64,000 bases of DNA from Phoronis australis (GCA_002633005.1 NMRA01000297.1:170737-234736), one strand, 5' to 3'. Positions 25,486-37,638 are shown, counted from the first letter of the stretch. The notes: generated by a model from the sequence alone, not told the origin. Program-made: numbers and translations.

Positions 25486-26864
25486 AGTGAGATACTTCAC
25501 GCTAGTGTTGGCTTACATCAGTCACGTGGTACTTGCCCATAAATATTATGCTATTTACACTAAGATGACAGATATATGTAGTATGCTTTTGTTAACGCGT
25601 TTTTAAAGCAACTGGCCTGCTTCTTGGTCAGACGTCTTATCTACCTTATCCGTCACCTGAACGTTGTCATGATAATGTAATTTACCCTATAGATAAGCAT
25701 TTGAATGGTGTTGGGCTACAGTTAGTTGGCACTGTACACTTGAACAGTTTACTGGTTCTAACAAACAAATAAAACTCACATTTACCCAAGTTGCGCGACA
25801 AACAAAAGTTGATTCAACTTTATTGTCAAAGCACTAAAATCCTGACAGCGATATGGCTGAATGGCTGAATGTAAGTGACGTGTTGATGGGGCATCGACTC
25901 CTTCTCACATATTGCTGTGCTATGTTCTGACATTGAGAGTTCAAAGAGTTAGCATCGTATATTATCTTTGTATCAGTCGTTCTTGGTTTTTAACGTTTGT
26001 CATAACGTTGTAAAAGGTTCTCCATGTCTTTTTGTGTGACACCTGGTTATTACCGCAGCTTCAATGTCAGTGCCCTCGCCGTGTCGAAAAATTGTCAAGA
26101 TGCTGCAGAAATACGGATCCAGGCGGTCTGTACTTTTAATTGTTTATATATACTTTAGAGCATGGCTGGAAAGCTCGAATTGAAACACGAGAGTTTGTTT
26201 TTACGAATGTATTTGATAGATCACAGCACAAGATATGCAATGACAAATGGAAAAATGAAATTACAACAAGAGAATTGTCACAGAAAACACTGATTTCCAT
26301 TTTTAGTTTGAAAAAAACTATAAAATAAGTTAAACAAACTTAATCAATAGATTTTGAACTAACAGCATGAGATAAGAACATTTAAATATAAATAACACGA
26401 CTACGTCAATAATATAACTTACTTTAAACCAGACTAACAAACCAAATGAATATGATACAGTGACAATGAACATGAATATAACACTGGGGAATACAAAATG
26501 TCGTGAACCAGAAACTATGCTTTTCGCAGGAAACCGTCTTAAAAACGACATGTGGACACCTTGTTTTGCTAGTGACCGATGGGGAGGTGGGCGGCCACAG
26601 TGGCCTCCCAAAGTCCGCTTATACAGGTATGATGGTAGAGTAGACGTAGGCCTGAGTAACAACTCAAAGTAAATGTATATATTCTATTAAAACTGCATTT
26701 CGCCCTATTACCGGTGTTTTACTTTCATAAAATCGGTCTCATATCTCGATATACATGGAGGATTCTACTTCTGTATCCAGCAAGAACATTGAAACCATCA
26801 GCGACTCAAAACACGACTCGGACTTCATTTTGGATTCCGGTAAAGAATTTTACGAGACCGATTT
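25486..26864. other. No gene recognised
   Basis: Short overlapping frames near 26330-26672 on both strands without family resemblance. Confidence 0.4.
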
Positions 26865-27875
26865 ACTGTATGCGTTTGTGTACTGTGGGGACAAGTATTA
26901 GTGATGGCATACTGTTGTATAGTGTGTCTGTGTACCGTGGTGACAAGTATCAGTAATGCTATATTGTATTGTGCGTCTGTGTTCCATGATGACAAGTACA
27001 CGTATTACTGATGTTATACTGTTGTATAGTGCGTCTGTGTTCCATGGTGACAAGTATTATTGATGGTTTACTGTTGTTTTGTGTGTCTGTGTTCCGTGGT
27101 GACAATTATCACTAATGGTATACTGTTGTATTGTGTACCTGTGTACCGTGGTGACAAGTATTATTGATGATATACCGTTGTATTTGATGTTTGTGTTCTG
27201 TTGTGACATGAATCAGTAATGTTATACTGTTGTATTGTTTGTCTGTGTTCCGTGTTGACAAGTATGGTTGGTGGTGTACTGTTGTATTGGTGTCGGGGTA
27301 CCGTAGTGACAAGTATCAGTGATGGTATGTTGTTGTATTTTGTATTTGTGTACCGTGATGACAAGTATCAGTGATGGTATACTGTAGTATTGTGTGTATG
27401 TGTACTGTGAGACAATTATTAGTGATGTCATACTGTTGTATAGTGTGTCTGTGTACCGTGGTGACAAGTATCAGTAATGGTAAACTGTTGTATTGTGGGT
27501 CTGTGTTCCGTGGTGACAAATATTATTGATGGTATATTGTTGTATTGTGTGTTTTTGTTCCGTGGTGATAATTATCACTAAAGTTATACTGTTGTATTGG
27601 GTGTCTGTGTACCGTGGTGACAAGTATTATTGATGATATACCATTGTATTGTATGTCTGTGTTCCGTGATGACATGTATCAATGACGGTATACTGTTGTA
27701 TTGTGTGTCTGTGTTCCGTGATGACAAGTATTATTTATGGTATACTGTTGTACTGTGTGTCTGAGTACCGTGGTGAAAAGTATCAGTGATGGTATACTGT
27801 TGTAGTGTGTTGCTGTGTTCCGTGGTGTCAAGTACCAGTGATGGTATACTGTTATATAGTGTATCTATGTATCGA
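26865..27875. repeat. Minisatellite, 52-bp unit, about 19 copies
   Basis: Units run GGTGACAAGTATCAGTGATG, then GTATACTGTTGTATTGTGTG, then TCTGTGTACCGT, with scattered substitutions. Since 52 is not a multiple of three, the reading frame shifts each unit, and overlapping minus-strand frames stay open throughout; none is a gene. Confidence 0.92.
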
Positions 27876-28233
27876 GATTGTGTATGTTCCCATGTGTATT
27901 GTGGGAATTTGTAATCAGCCTAGTTCGTCCTCGTTCTTTTTTCTGCTATACTATGGCAAGCACGAGCAAGCCCGAATTAACGACACAGAAGAAATTAAGA
28001 AGTATCTTAAGCAAGCAATGCGACACCCAAAATATATGCTGTTTTGCTATGTGATGTCGTAGGATATAGCAGATCGCTGATTACCATAAATCCATGAACC
28101 GAACGGATTTGAGATACGCTATCTCGATGTTGAACTTGAAATGGCCTAGCAGAAAGACCCTAATGAAATAACATAAATTTAGTTTTTACTGTGTTAGACG
28201 GGGGAGGGTAGCATTGCGCCCCAGGTTATATAA

Positions 28234-28926
28234 ATCCGGGGTTCTCTTTGTCCCGGATTCTAAGTGTCCCCTCTTCCATTTGTCCCGGTGTTTGGCGTTA
28301 ATTGGACGCATGTGCAAGTTTTAGATACGGTCGCCATTTTAGGTCCAAAGGACAATTTTTAGGGGCTTATTTGATCCTGATATAAGGCAAAAATTGCCTT
28401 AATTAATTCTGATTTGCATGCAAAATTAGGTCAAAATTTGGCCTAATAGCATAAATTACATGCAAACATATCTTCAGAAACACGTGGCAGAATGTGAGGA
28501 TCTTAAGGTCGATTCTTATGTTCACCAGGGCGCTCAATTAATTTTTGACAATACGAGGTCATTTAAGGTAAACATCACGTGACAATGGCCCTATAAGAAC
28601 GCTATTTTTAGCCAAAATGTACCTAATAATCAAACGATAGGCATTTTGTGCAGGTTTTATAAAAATGCAATACTCGATCCAAATGGCCATTTTGAGTTGC
28701 CCTTTCAAACCTGATAAAAGGCGAAATAATTCGACTTTATTAAATGTAATTCAACCATAACTCTCAAACCATTTGGAGCTTCCGGAAGCTCTGAGGCTCG
28801 ATTCTATGTATACCTCTACAGGGGAGGGGGGGTCAATCAGAACTATCACACCGGGACACACAGAACCCCCGTCCGATGCACAGAAAACTTTAACACATTT
28901 AACCCGGGACACATTGAACCCGGGAT
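28234..28926. mobile_element. Imperfect inverted-repeat element with TGTCCCGG motifs
   Basis: The left end reads ATCCGGGGTTCTCTTTGTCC and the right end, inverted, ATCCCGGGTTCAATGTGTCC, about 30 bp of imperfect inverted repeat around 690 bp. No coding content and no clear target duplication. Confidence 0.5.
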
Positions 28927-30815
28927 GGCCCAGTTAGGAAGATAGTCTGTTTGCAGTCAACCAGTTCAAGCCAATAGAATCAAAACATCGAAATATAAGT
29001 ATGCCGCTAAAATAAAACTGATGCCCTGCAACGAAATTAATCCGTTTTAAAAATAATATCCGTAATTAATTTATTTAGGGGCGGTTTTTCAGTAAATTGC
29101 ACATTTTTCTCTTAGATGTTTTATTTAGCCCGCTGTACAGTAACTGAACAGTGATTCTGTGACTACCTATTTTTTTGCATATTTGTAGTAAGCAAAGACC
29201 TAAATACAAAAAAATCTTCAAATGCAACGATAACTTAGAACTGAGTCGAACCCCCTTCAGCGTCAAGTAGACGGTCTTGCTTTTTAATGTTAATTTCGAA
29301 ATGCGATGCTTACCAAGTGCTCCTTAACGTGATGGATGTTTCTGATAAACCCACTGCGGTTACCGTCGCGAAGTCCTTCAAGCGCAAAGCAAATGTGTCG
29401 AAAGCAGTCTAAAACTTTCTAAAGATCCTTTTTGATGTCATCCTTGTGAAATTTCGCCGGACTGGCCTTGCGAGTTTTGGCGTCTCCCACAGGAAACTCG
29501 TACTATGCCGTCACTTGGCAACATACATGCTGGACCAGGGCCCAGACTGAATTACACGGGATCGGACTAGTCTCTCGAAAGAACTCAAGTGTTGAAACTC
29601 GGTCAGTGGAAGTATTTTCAGAACTCGGACCGTTGTCTTTTCAACTCGTGAGTGAGATATTCCTCTTTCTCACTTAATTTGACGAGGAAAAAAACCCTCA
29701 TGATGAGGACATTTGCTGTGGGGAATTATTTTGCTTTGCAGTGGTGGATGTAGACGCTATCTGTGGATTCCCGTCCACAGATAGCATCAGGAGGATGTGA
29801 CATACCCAGCTACTGTGGTTTGTTTGGATTTCTGTTCTCTTTTACAAGGATTTCGTATGCAATGCGTCGAATCAATTTCTTTTATGAACACTTGCTCTGA
29901 GGAATCACTGGAGCCCACCCTAAAGAGAAGTGAAAGTGAAAAGAGCAGACTTTCTCCCCCAACAAGCGCAAAGTGGTGGCCGTGGACGCTATCTGTGGAC
30001 AGAAACGCGGGCTTAAATGCCTACCTGGTGACTGTCCTTCGTCGCTTCAATTATTCCTGCGACGCGTTATGAAATATAGTAAATGTATGCAATCTGGGTG
30101 TGAAGACTACTTTATGTAGTAGACAACATTTGAGGGTCCAGATCCGGTCTACCTGCGGAATTACTAGGTTCTGTGGAGAGAGTTACATGAAGAAGCGGTG
30201 ACCGTGCACGACGCTATCTACAAATAGTAACTTCGTTATAATACCAGTTGTACGAATGTGGCTTACATAGCTAGGAACTTTTGCAACCTATTTCACTTGA
30301 ACTTGTACACAGAAGCAGCTGCACCATCGCACATGGTCATGGACGATATCTGTTAAATTTACTCTCAGTGTATCAACGATGCCAAATTGTTAAATCCATT
30401 CATTGACTACTTAAACAGCTAGGTACACATACCGTGGATAGTTTTTGTTCTTTTATTTCGGTGTCTTGAAGCTTTACTAGCCGCAATACTACATCTACGC
30501 TGTACAACTGTAGTGTTGTAGTCACTATGTCTTGGCTCAAATGACAATGAGACAAAACTTGTCGCCACTCAATTATACAAGGGAAAGTTAAGTTGGTGGT
30601 CTAGTTTTGGGAATACGTGACTTAGCCAAAGGCTGGTTTGTCGCCGAGGTTTTCTTAAGTTAAACCATAGACGCACAATGTACTGTTAGTTTCATATGTT
30701 CTACACGTTGTTAGCTTTAGGTCACTAACTATCAGATGAAAGAAAAGAAGACATTTTCGAAGAAGTGCAAAAGTGAACTTATTTTGCGCTTTGCTTATTT
30801 ACTGTAAAGTATAAC
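28927..30815. other. No gene recognised
   Basis: Apart from the hairpin repeat, only short frames (29075-29266 minus, 29468-29677 and 29797-30072 plus) with no family resemblance. Confidence 0.4.
29756..29785. repeat. Perfect 12-bp hairpin
   Basis: GCTATCTGTGGA, loop TTCCCG, TCCACAGATAGC. The arm sequence recurs at about 29988-29999, and a weaker version near 30210, so it belongs to a local repeat. Confidence 0.7.
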
Positions 30816-31196
30816 TTGGGCATGGTCTATTCTGCACATGCTGTTATATACCCAAACCCTTTTGCTCGTTTTTCGTTCTCAATTAAACATATATTGGCAG
30901 TTACCCAATCTCGTCGAACAATCCGCTTTCTGCTTTTGTTAGCAACGGATGTTTATCGGGCAAAATTGAGTACTTTGGCAGAGTTCACATTTTCCCAGTG
31001 TTTTGAACTATCCATAACTTTACCTTCACCTTGGATAAGGCAAAAACACAATGTTCCAGAAATCAAAGAACCAGTGAGAATCCTACTGTATTATGAACCA
31101 TTGGATAACCGGTATTGCAAAATAACAGCCAGAACTAAATTAGTGCGCTTTGCTGAGATTATTTCTCTTCAAGCCTTATGTAAAATAACTGCGTAA
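30816..31196 (+). CDS. Unidentified open frame, 126 codons
   Basis: Starts MGMVYSAHAVIYP and ends LQALCKITA. It is one of the longest uninterrupted frames outside the two genes, but has no recognised motif, signal peptide or repeat structure, and no splice signals tie it to a neighbour. The AT-rich context makes chance plausible. It lies 1.3 kb upstream of the receptor on the same strand. Confidence 0.15.
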   Translation: MGMVYSAHAVIYPNPFARFSFSIKHILAVTQSRRTIRFLLLLATDVYRAKLSTLAEFTFSQCFELSITLPSPWIRQKHNVPEIKEPVRILLYYEPLDNRYCKITARTKLVRFAEIISLQALCKITA

Positions 31197-32460
31197 GCAA
31201 TTCTACTTGTTTATGTATTCCCCAATCTCGAGAGGCTATTTGAGGATTTTCGTATTGAACCCCTAGTTATCGCGTACCGTAAGACTTCCATTTTTAATAA
31301 TAATATCTTACGCTCTGCGAGTTAAATTTGGCTTAGAAACCAAACTAGCGTTTTTGAAATAAATTGTGAAGTTTTCTTTTAAAAAAGGTTTCATTAATTA
31401 TTTCTACATGTATATACAGTAATTGCCACCTCTACCACAAATTGAACGAGTGAGGAAATACGCTGACATTCAACACGTATTGATAAACATCATCTTGTTG
31501 TTGGTTAATGTGACGTCCCTATCATCTGTATTCAAATGATTAAGTAACCGCCGCCATGAATGATGAACCGGTGTTTGCCAAGAAATTCTGATTGATTACT
31601 GATTATGATTCAGAGCACATTTTCAGACAAAGTTGAGAGTGAAATGAATTAGCTGGAGAGAAAACTAGGCAATATTTTTGCTATTAACCAGCGCTTTCTG
31701 TAATTGGTTAAGTCACTTAAATGGTTTTAGGTGTCTGACTGTCGTTTAAATAGCACTTTACAGTTTTCACTGCGCTTGTCCGGAAATTTTCGAAATAGGA
31801 ACAAAAACATTCAATCGTAGTCGGAAGAGGAGAACCTAAACATTCTGGTTTCTTTGAAAAACACAGTTTCTAATTAAGGTGACAATATTTTTAATTTAGA
31901 TAAAAGTAAATTCTGTTTTACCTGCTGCCCACTTTTGATTGTACTTTCTCCCCGAAGCGAGAAATTATCGAGTGAAGGTCAAGGCCCGTTGGTATGGGGA
32001 CTTAAGTACGTCTTTCAATTTGTGGTCATTATGATTGCTTCAAATGTATGAAAGTTCTCGGCAAAAACACCGTTGGTAGGTAAATAGACAACTGTTTTTC
32101 GCTTTCAGTATATGCCATTTTTTACACAGTTTTAAATCGATGCTTGGAAGCCCGCGTTCGGCAAATTTAAATTCGTGGGAAAACGACACTTGTCAGTTCT
32201 CAGAATTCTTCAATACTAAAGTGAACAATGTAAATTGGTTTATCACGAGAAGACAATACCTAGTGGTGATTCAGCTCGCCTGGGAAGAGGGAGTTCAATT
32301 TCGCTAGGATCTCGGTAGGACCTCCATTGAAAAGCAAGACTCATGAGATTACGCGAGATATTGCCGTGTATTTATACAAGAACACGTGATTTTGGCTAGA
32401 TTTTCGAGCTGCGAGGCAGCTACTGAATTGACGAGATATGTACTTAATAATATTTATTAC
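31197..32460. other. Upstream region of the receptor gene
   Basis: No coding signal. Probably holds the promoter or the 5' intron of the receptor; no TATA box at a convincing place was identified. Confidence 0.4.
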
Positions 32461-32469
32461 GTTTTTCAG
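32461..32469 (+). other. Probable splice acceptor upstream of the receptor start codon
   Basis: GTTTTTCAG followed 33 nt later by the chosen ATG. This suggests one or more upstream 5' untranslated exons that I could not locate. Confidence 0.45.
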
Positions 32470-32502
32470 GTAACTAAATGTGCCACCAGAGAAGCCACAA
32501 CC

Positions 32503-33825
32503 ATGAACGACAACGATCACACGGTCCTTTACAACGTGGAACCCCTCCCTTCTCTATGTAGCTTCCCTCACACATCACTTTCTTATGACGCCATACTTGG
32601 AAACACAACTGCATGTACGACATCTGTGAGCAGCAACGTGAGTGATAAGGAAACTTACTGGCAATCAGTTGTAGCTGACGTCTTATACACTTACGTTCCT
32701 CCGATTATTGTAATCATCGGAACTATTGGAAATTCTTTGTCATTCTTAGTATCGCGTCGGCGATCTATGAAACGTTGTAGTGTTGGCTTTTGCCTCTCAT
32801 TTTTGGCCATATCGGATCTAGTCGCAGTGTATTTTGGGATAACTCGAAACTGGACCAAACACGTGTTCGGGTGGGACATCCGGTCCATAGATCAGAGCTT
32901 GTGCAAGATTCATCGTTACGTGCTGTATTGCAGCTTGGATTACTCCGCCTGGATATTAGTAGTTATCACCGTTGAACGTTTTATTTCTGTATGTTACCCA
33001 TTCAAGGCCAACACTCTCTGCTCTCTGTCCAAAACTAAAAAAGTTCTCGTCATACTAGCCATAACCATAGCCTCGGAAAATTTGGGCGTTTTCTTTGTGC
33101 GCGGAAAAGAAGTTCTCAGTGACGGTAACGTGACGCATTGCGGATATCCAAGTGTTACTGCTAAACATTATTGGACACAGGTGAGGCCATGGTGCGTCAT
33201 TGCTCTCTACGCGGTCATTCCTTTTACTATTATGATATTCTGCAGCATCCGTATCGTCTGGCGTTTGCGGAAAGCAAGAGCAGAAATGGCACTTCTGTTT
33301 TATCCAGAAAGCAAGTCCCAATCAACGCAATCACTCGACCGTCTTCACGTACCTAACGGCAACAGTCTCGTAGTCTGCGAGAGGCAAAAGAAAGGAGCGG
33401 TTTCGACGACTTTAAAAAGACATTTAGAATCGTATAAAATGTATTCCATGACTATTATGTCGCTAGTAGTTGCTGTTGTGTTTTTATGTCTTGTCATTCC
33501 AAGCCATTTAGAATTCTTTCTTGAAAGATATTGGAACAAGAAAGATGCTTTAGAATGGGCAAAGTTCCAAGCAGTTGAAGCCTTTACGAGGACGCTGCTG
33601 TACACTAATCATGCCATAAACTTTTTCGTGTACATGGCAAGTGGACGGAAATTTAGGCGGGAGTTTGTAAGGATGATTTTAAGAAAGGACGACTCTGCCA
33701 TGACTTCCAGTCAGGTGAATAGTGTTGTCTATAACACGGTGCGAATGACAAATCGGACCGCACTGGACAGAAGTCCGTGTACGACACCAATGTTAGGTGG
33801 GAGACGGGGCGCTGTAATAAGCTAG
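32503..33825 (+). CDS. Rhodopsin-class (class A) G-protein-coupled receptor, neuropeptide/orphan type
   Basis: Single coding exon, 440 residues from the start at 32503 (context CAACCATGA). An in-frame ATG at 32386 would add 39 non-conserved residues, but TTTTTCAG at 32462-32469 looks like a splice acceptor, so the upstream part is more likely intron. Seven hydrophobic segments at about 62-84, 94-115, 132-158, 180-199, 228-252, 313-339 and 360-379. Landmarks: GN in TM1 (Asn77), LAISD in TM2 (Asp105), Cys134 and Cys213 for the extracellular disulfide, Pro240 in TM5, Pro333 in TM6, helix 8 GRKFRREF. Sequons at Asn34, Asn45, Asn116 and Asn209. Unusual: ERF for DRY, LVIP for CWxP, NFFVY for NPxxY, no Trp in TM4. 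The INFFVY pattern and overall layout suggest peptide receptors of the FMRFamide-receptor/GPR139-like kind; ligand unknown. Confidence 0.88.
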   Translation: MNDNDHTVLYNVEPLPSLCSFPHTSLSYDAILGNTTACTTSVSSNVSDKETYWQSVVADVLYTYVPPIIVIIGTIGNSLSFLVSRRRSMKRCSVGFCLSFLAISDLVAVYFGITRNWTKHVFGWDIRSIDQSLCKIHRYVLYCSLDYSAWILVVITVERFISVCYPFKANTLCSLSKTKKVLVILAITIASENLGVFFVRGKEVLSDGNVTHCGYPSVTAKHYWTQVRPWCVIALYAVIPFTIMIFCSIRIVWRLRKARAEMALLFYPESKSQSTQSLDRLHVPNGNSLVVCERQKKGAVSTTLKRHLESYKMYSMTIMSLVVAVVFLCLVIPSHLEFFLERYWNKKDALEWAKFQAVEAFTRTLLYTNHAINFFVYMASGRKFRREFVRMILRKDDSAMTSSQVNSVVYNTVRMTNRTALDRSPCTTPMLGGRRGAVIS

Positions 33826-34125
33826 ATTTTTTGTTACGTCTAATTGCACGTTGTGACCATGTTCCCACACAAATTATTACTTAGCACAACTAGGCTGACG
33901 AATACGAGCGAGGGCATTCCATTGGCAGCTGATGAAACCGTAAAAGTGTCTTGATAAGATCTCCTACACGTATACCGTTACTGAAGCACGGGCGGCGCAC
34001 AATTTGAAAGAAATGAAGTTGTGACTTAGGACTGCTCTAGGACTCCGTGACGAACGCTCATTGTCTGGGCGCTCCTGATTGGATGGTGTTCATCTCGTCA
34101 TCTGACAGTGAACGCGGATGCATTC

Positions 34126-34131
34126 AATAAA
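34126..34131 (+). terminator. Polyadenylation signal for the receptor gene
   Basis: AATAAA about 300 nt after the receptor stop codon. A second AATAAA lies at 34311-34316. Either could be used. Confidence 0.5.
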
Positions 34132-34325
34132 AAGGACGGAAAGTCTAACGCTACTTACATTAGGTCAGATATTGTAAGTGGCAAATCACAAGTTAAACTT
34201 TTGTTTTTAAAAAAGTGCTTAATGTGCCAATCTGTATAGTTCACATACACTGTCCTGTGGCATGAACTTCAGATTTTAGAAAGTTACCTTTGCTCAATTT
34301 TGCCGGTTTGAATAAATATGCTTGT

Positions 34326-34380
34326 CAGTGGCGAATTTAAGGAATGGGGGTGTAAGGGGGCCCCTTAAATTCTCCCAGAA
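34326..34380. mobile_element. Solo terminus of a CAGTGGCG-type element
   Basis: CAGTGGCGAATTTAAGG followed by G-runs and CCCC resembles the left end of the element at 23358. No partner end was found downstream, so it is a fragment. Confidence 0.4.
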
Positions 34381-36192
34381 TCCATTTGGCAATTCGTGGG
34401 TACGAATGTCTGATGTGCAAAACTCTGACAAGGCAAGTCAATAGTCCACCGCCATGTTTGAGTAGTTGCTAGGAGTAATCACTTACACACTTAGTCCACG
34501 CCCACCATAGCTGTTTTCAAGTCCTACAAGCACAAAGCACATGTGGCGGAAATCCCGTAGCAACACAACAGATTTTGATTCCTGATTGGTTCGAATCCAC
34601 AGCTTACTTGAAAAGTCGAGTTATCCATTCAAATAACTCATGAGCCAAAGTCGGCAAACTCTCCTTATAATACATGTACACTTACCTGTCGTTGTACGAG
34701 TGATCTAGTTGTCAAATGTTCAAGTCATCGTATTAAGTTCCACCATAAAAATTGCTGGACACGGGTATTTCGTACTTTGTGCATCAAAACGAATTACGAT
34801 TTCCATCCGGGTGCACAGATCCTCAAAACCGCTTGTGGTTACATTCTCTAGCAAACATCGCGGAAAATGTAATTGGGTTCTCCCGAAAAAACCTGATCAG
34901 CTATAATTATTCATTGAGAATACAAGGATATGCTGCTTTGGGGTTTTTGAACCCAGATCAAAGATGATGGTTCATTTCGATGTTTAACATACAGAGTAAC
35001 CGCACTATACTTTGGTATTTATGCGCATTACTCGCCAAACTCGGGTCCACTAACTCAAAGGGAGGTTCCAGTCACAACCTGGTTCAGGAATCCGTATGCC
35101 GCTTCGCACTCGCTTCGGATTTCAAGGTCTACACGTACATGTACATGTATTTGGAAAGCATCTTTTGAAGCCACAGCAGGAGAACGACAAATAATGTTGT
35201 GATCGCCGCGAATCAGTGATTTTTCACACTTACTTCAATGAAATTATCAAAAAGAACCCAATAATTTTGTTCAAAAAACTAACCCTATCCTAACAAGCTT
35301 AAGACAGGCAAAACATTCTTCAAAATGAGACATTGAAAACAAGAGAGGAGCGGAAGTCTAAAAGAAGGAACTCTGTTCGATCCTGATACGCCCTATCTAC
35401 CTAAAGCAAGGTTTGCAAAGAGTAAACGTGCCCGAGAATTATTTGGACTCGTATTCGGGAGGTAAGTGCTTTCAACACAGTAGTATAATGCTCAAGTGAG
35501 CTTAGTTTTGTAAGGAAAATATATTTACTACTGCCAGGACCTGGTTGAACTAATTGTGGCGAACTGAGTAGTGCTGAACCAGTCCCAGCTATGTAAGGAG
35601 AGCAAAATGACTAAAATGGCAACAAAGAAAAAATCATTTAGCCTGAGAAATGATGGGACGGGACACTCAGAGGCGTGCTGGGCAATTTGTTACAGCGGGA
35701 AAAATCTTAGCTACAAAAAGGACGATAGATGGTGCTCTAGCGTTTACCCTGAAATGCGGTTGCCTGTTTTGTACTGGCGTCATTTTCATCACAGTTTCGA
35801 GGAGTAAGCGCAGATATCTACAGACAGCACTCGCTCAAATGAACACACTATCAAAAATATTTGTGTTGATCCTAAATTGGGGGACATCCAAGTAACGACA
35901 TATTGTCTACGGCACTTTTGTAAATTTAACCAATATTAGATTGTGACTAAAATGTTTACGTTAAAACCTGAAGTTGCAAATGAATATCTGAGGTGAGTGA
36001 GAAATCTGCTTAAAGCTGAGGTTGTCATGTATGAATGAGTTTCCCTTCATTTCCGCGAGTTGCTAAAATAATAGGTAAGAAAAAAAAACTTCAACAGTTT
36101 AATTTATTCATTACAGTAGACAGTGAAGCAAATAAATTGCTTAAGTCAAATACCCATGCAATTTGTAAAACTTTTCTAAATCGTTGACAGTT
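34381..36192. other. No gene recognised
   Basis: Short overlapping frames (34709-34967, 35571-35895) lack recognisable features. Confidence 0.4.
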
Positions 36193-36239
36193 TTTAAGAC
36201 CGGTAAACTGTTTTAAAAAAACCGTCTACCGGTCTTAAA
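36193..36239. repeat. 13-bp stem hairpin
   Basis: TTTAAGACCGGTA (36193-36205), 21-nt loop, TACCGGTCTTAAA (36227-36239). Perfect stem; may be the core of a small palindromic repeat. Confidence 0.7.
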
Positions 36240-36519
36240 TTCAGTGAAAAGTGACGTGAAATGACTACTTATTTTCTTAACAGATTGTAGAAAAGTAACG
36301 ACCTTTTGAAATTTAGTGAAAGCACGAATAGATTACGTAATAGAACATGTTGTCATGTTTCATTTTGTCTGACGTTCACTTGTAGTGAATCTTAGTGGCA
36401 TGGAACGCAAAAGCTCGTCAATAATAGCTTTTAGCACTTCCTGACGAAAGTACCGTCTCGTAACGTCTAGTGCAGACTAATTAATTATCCCCTGAGAGGA
36501 GATTTCCCGAAAAAATCCC

Positions 36520-36905
36520 AAAATTCACCATTTTTGAAATACACGCGAAGGAAAAACCCTGTGGATACCATAGAGTTTCCAATCTCCATCCCACATGTGC
36601 GCATGCGCTCACGGTCAGTTGCTTAATGTCAAATCTCACTTATTCCATATCAAAGAAATGTGCTACGCCTTTGTTTTGCCTTACCAAATAAGGAGACGTG
36701 CTTTGTCTTGTGGGAGGAAATTCAACGAAGTGGCGAGTCCCTGATGACAGATAGCTTTTTTGGAAATTTGAAACTAAAAATGCTTTGGTATCAACAAAAC
36801 TAAAAATATTAACGGTCAAACCCTAGAAATACCTGGTGAGCAGGTTGAATTTTGTTTCAGTGGCAGAGAACCACTTTCAATATTGCAATTTAGTTCTCTT
36901 ATCGC
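36520..36905 (+). repeat. Dispersed repeat R1, copy 2
   Basis: Matches 5335-5935 in the same orientation: TTTTTGAAATACACG at the left, GAAATGTGCTACG in the middle, ATACCTGGTGAGCA and TTTCAGTGGCAGA at the right. The two copies differ at many positions, so they are old. Confidence 0.7.
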
Positions 36906-37638
36906 GTTACAGACCTCTTTAAGAAAGATAATGCGGAAATTATGAATAAAAGATGACCAAGAACCTCACTTAAATATTACTCCCTACGTTGCGGAGCCGA
37001 GAGGCTCAATGTAATGGGGAATGATGACTGGCTCTTCCTTCATTGAAACTTTACAAACAATACTTTTAATATTTAGGGTGTAATGATCATTAATGAGAGG
37101 ATTCCCCTCTATGTATCACACATTTTTACACTTTCATCTTTGACCTTTTCAATAGACGTTCAGTCGAATTGTCCCTCTGTCATGTTTTCATACAGGCCAT
37201 TGCATGTACAACCATTCAGTAAAAACACAGCCATCGGTCTTTTTAAAACGGAAGAACAGAAACACATGCATTACATAAAAATGATGACTACGTTTTGCAC
37301 ATTATTTTTGTTGTTCAAATGCTTAGGTAGTTATAGAATTCGTAAATTTGAAAACAATCCAAGATTAGTTCTTTGCATTTGTGAAATTCTAACTAATTGG
37401 TTTTGCCTACATAAACTATAATTTATTTCCCAGCTGCAAGTATGGACGTTTCCTCCAAGTGAGGAATGTCACTGGTCCCGGTTCAAAGATTTGAAAACAT
37501 ATCATGTTTGTTTTCGACCAGACGCTTTCGATTGAACTTCCCACGTTCTGTGCATACGCATCGCCAGAATCTACCTAAAATATCATATAGTACAAGTGTA
37601 TACGGTGTCTCAGAAGTAATGGCACTCTAGTTTGAAGG
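36906..37638. other. No gene recognised
   Basis: A plus frame at 37083-37421 (112 codons) has a hydrophobic segment near its end but no family resemblance. Confidence 0.35.

Noticed and set aside
27112-27519. Four overlapping minus-strand frames with repeated ITDTCHHGT-like words
   Set aside because: Artefacts of the 52-bp minisatellite; the frame changes with every unit and no start or splice context supports them.
32386-32502. N-terminal extension of the receptor from an upstream ATG
   Set aside because: The extra 39 residues look random and contain a good splice acceptor; the start at 32503 has a better context and gives a normal receptor N-terminus.
32691-33868. Several minus-strand and out-of-frame open frames over the receptor
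   Set aside because: Shadows of the real coding frame with no independent support.
34588-34598. GGTTCGAATCC, a perfect match to a tRNA B-box
   Set aside because: The flanking bases do not form a T-arm stem, and no A-box or acceptor stem is found at the right distance.
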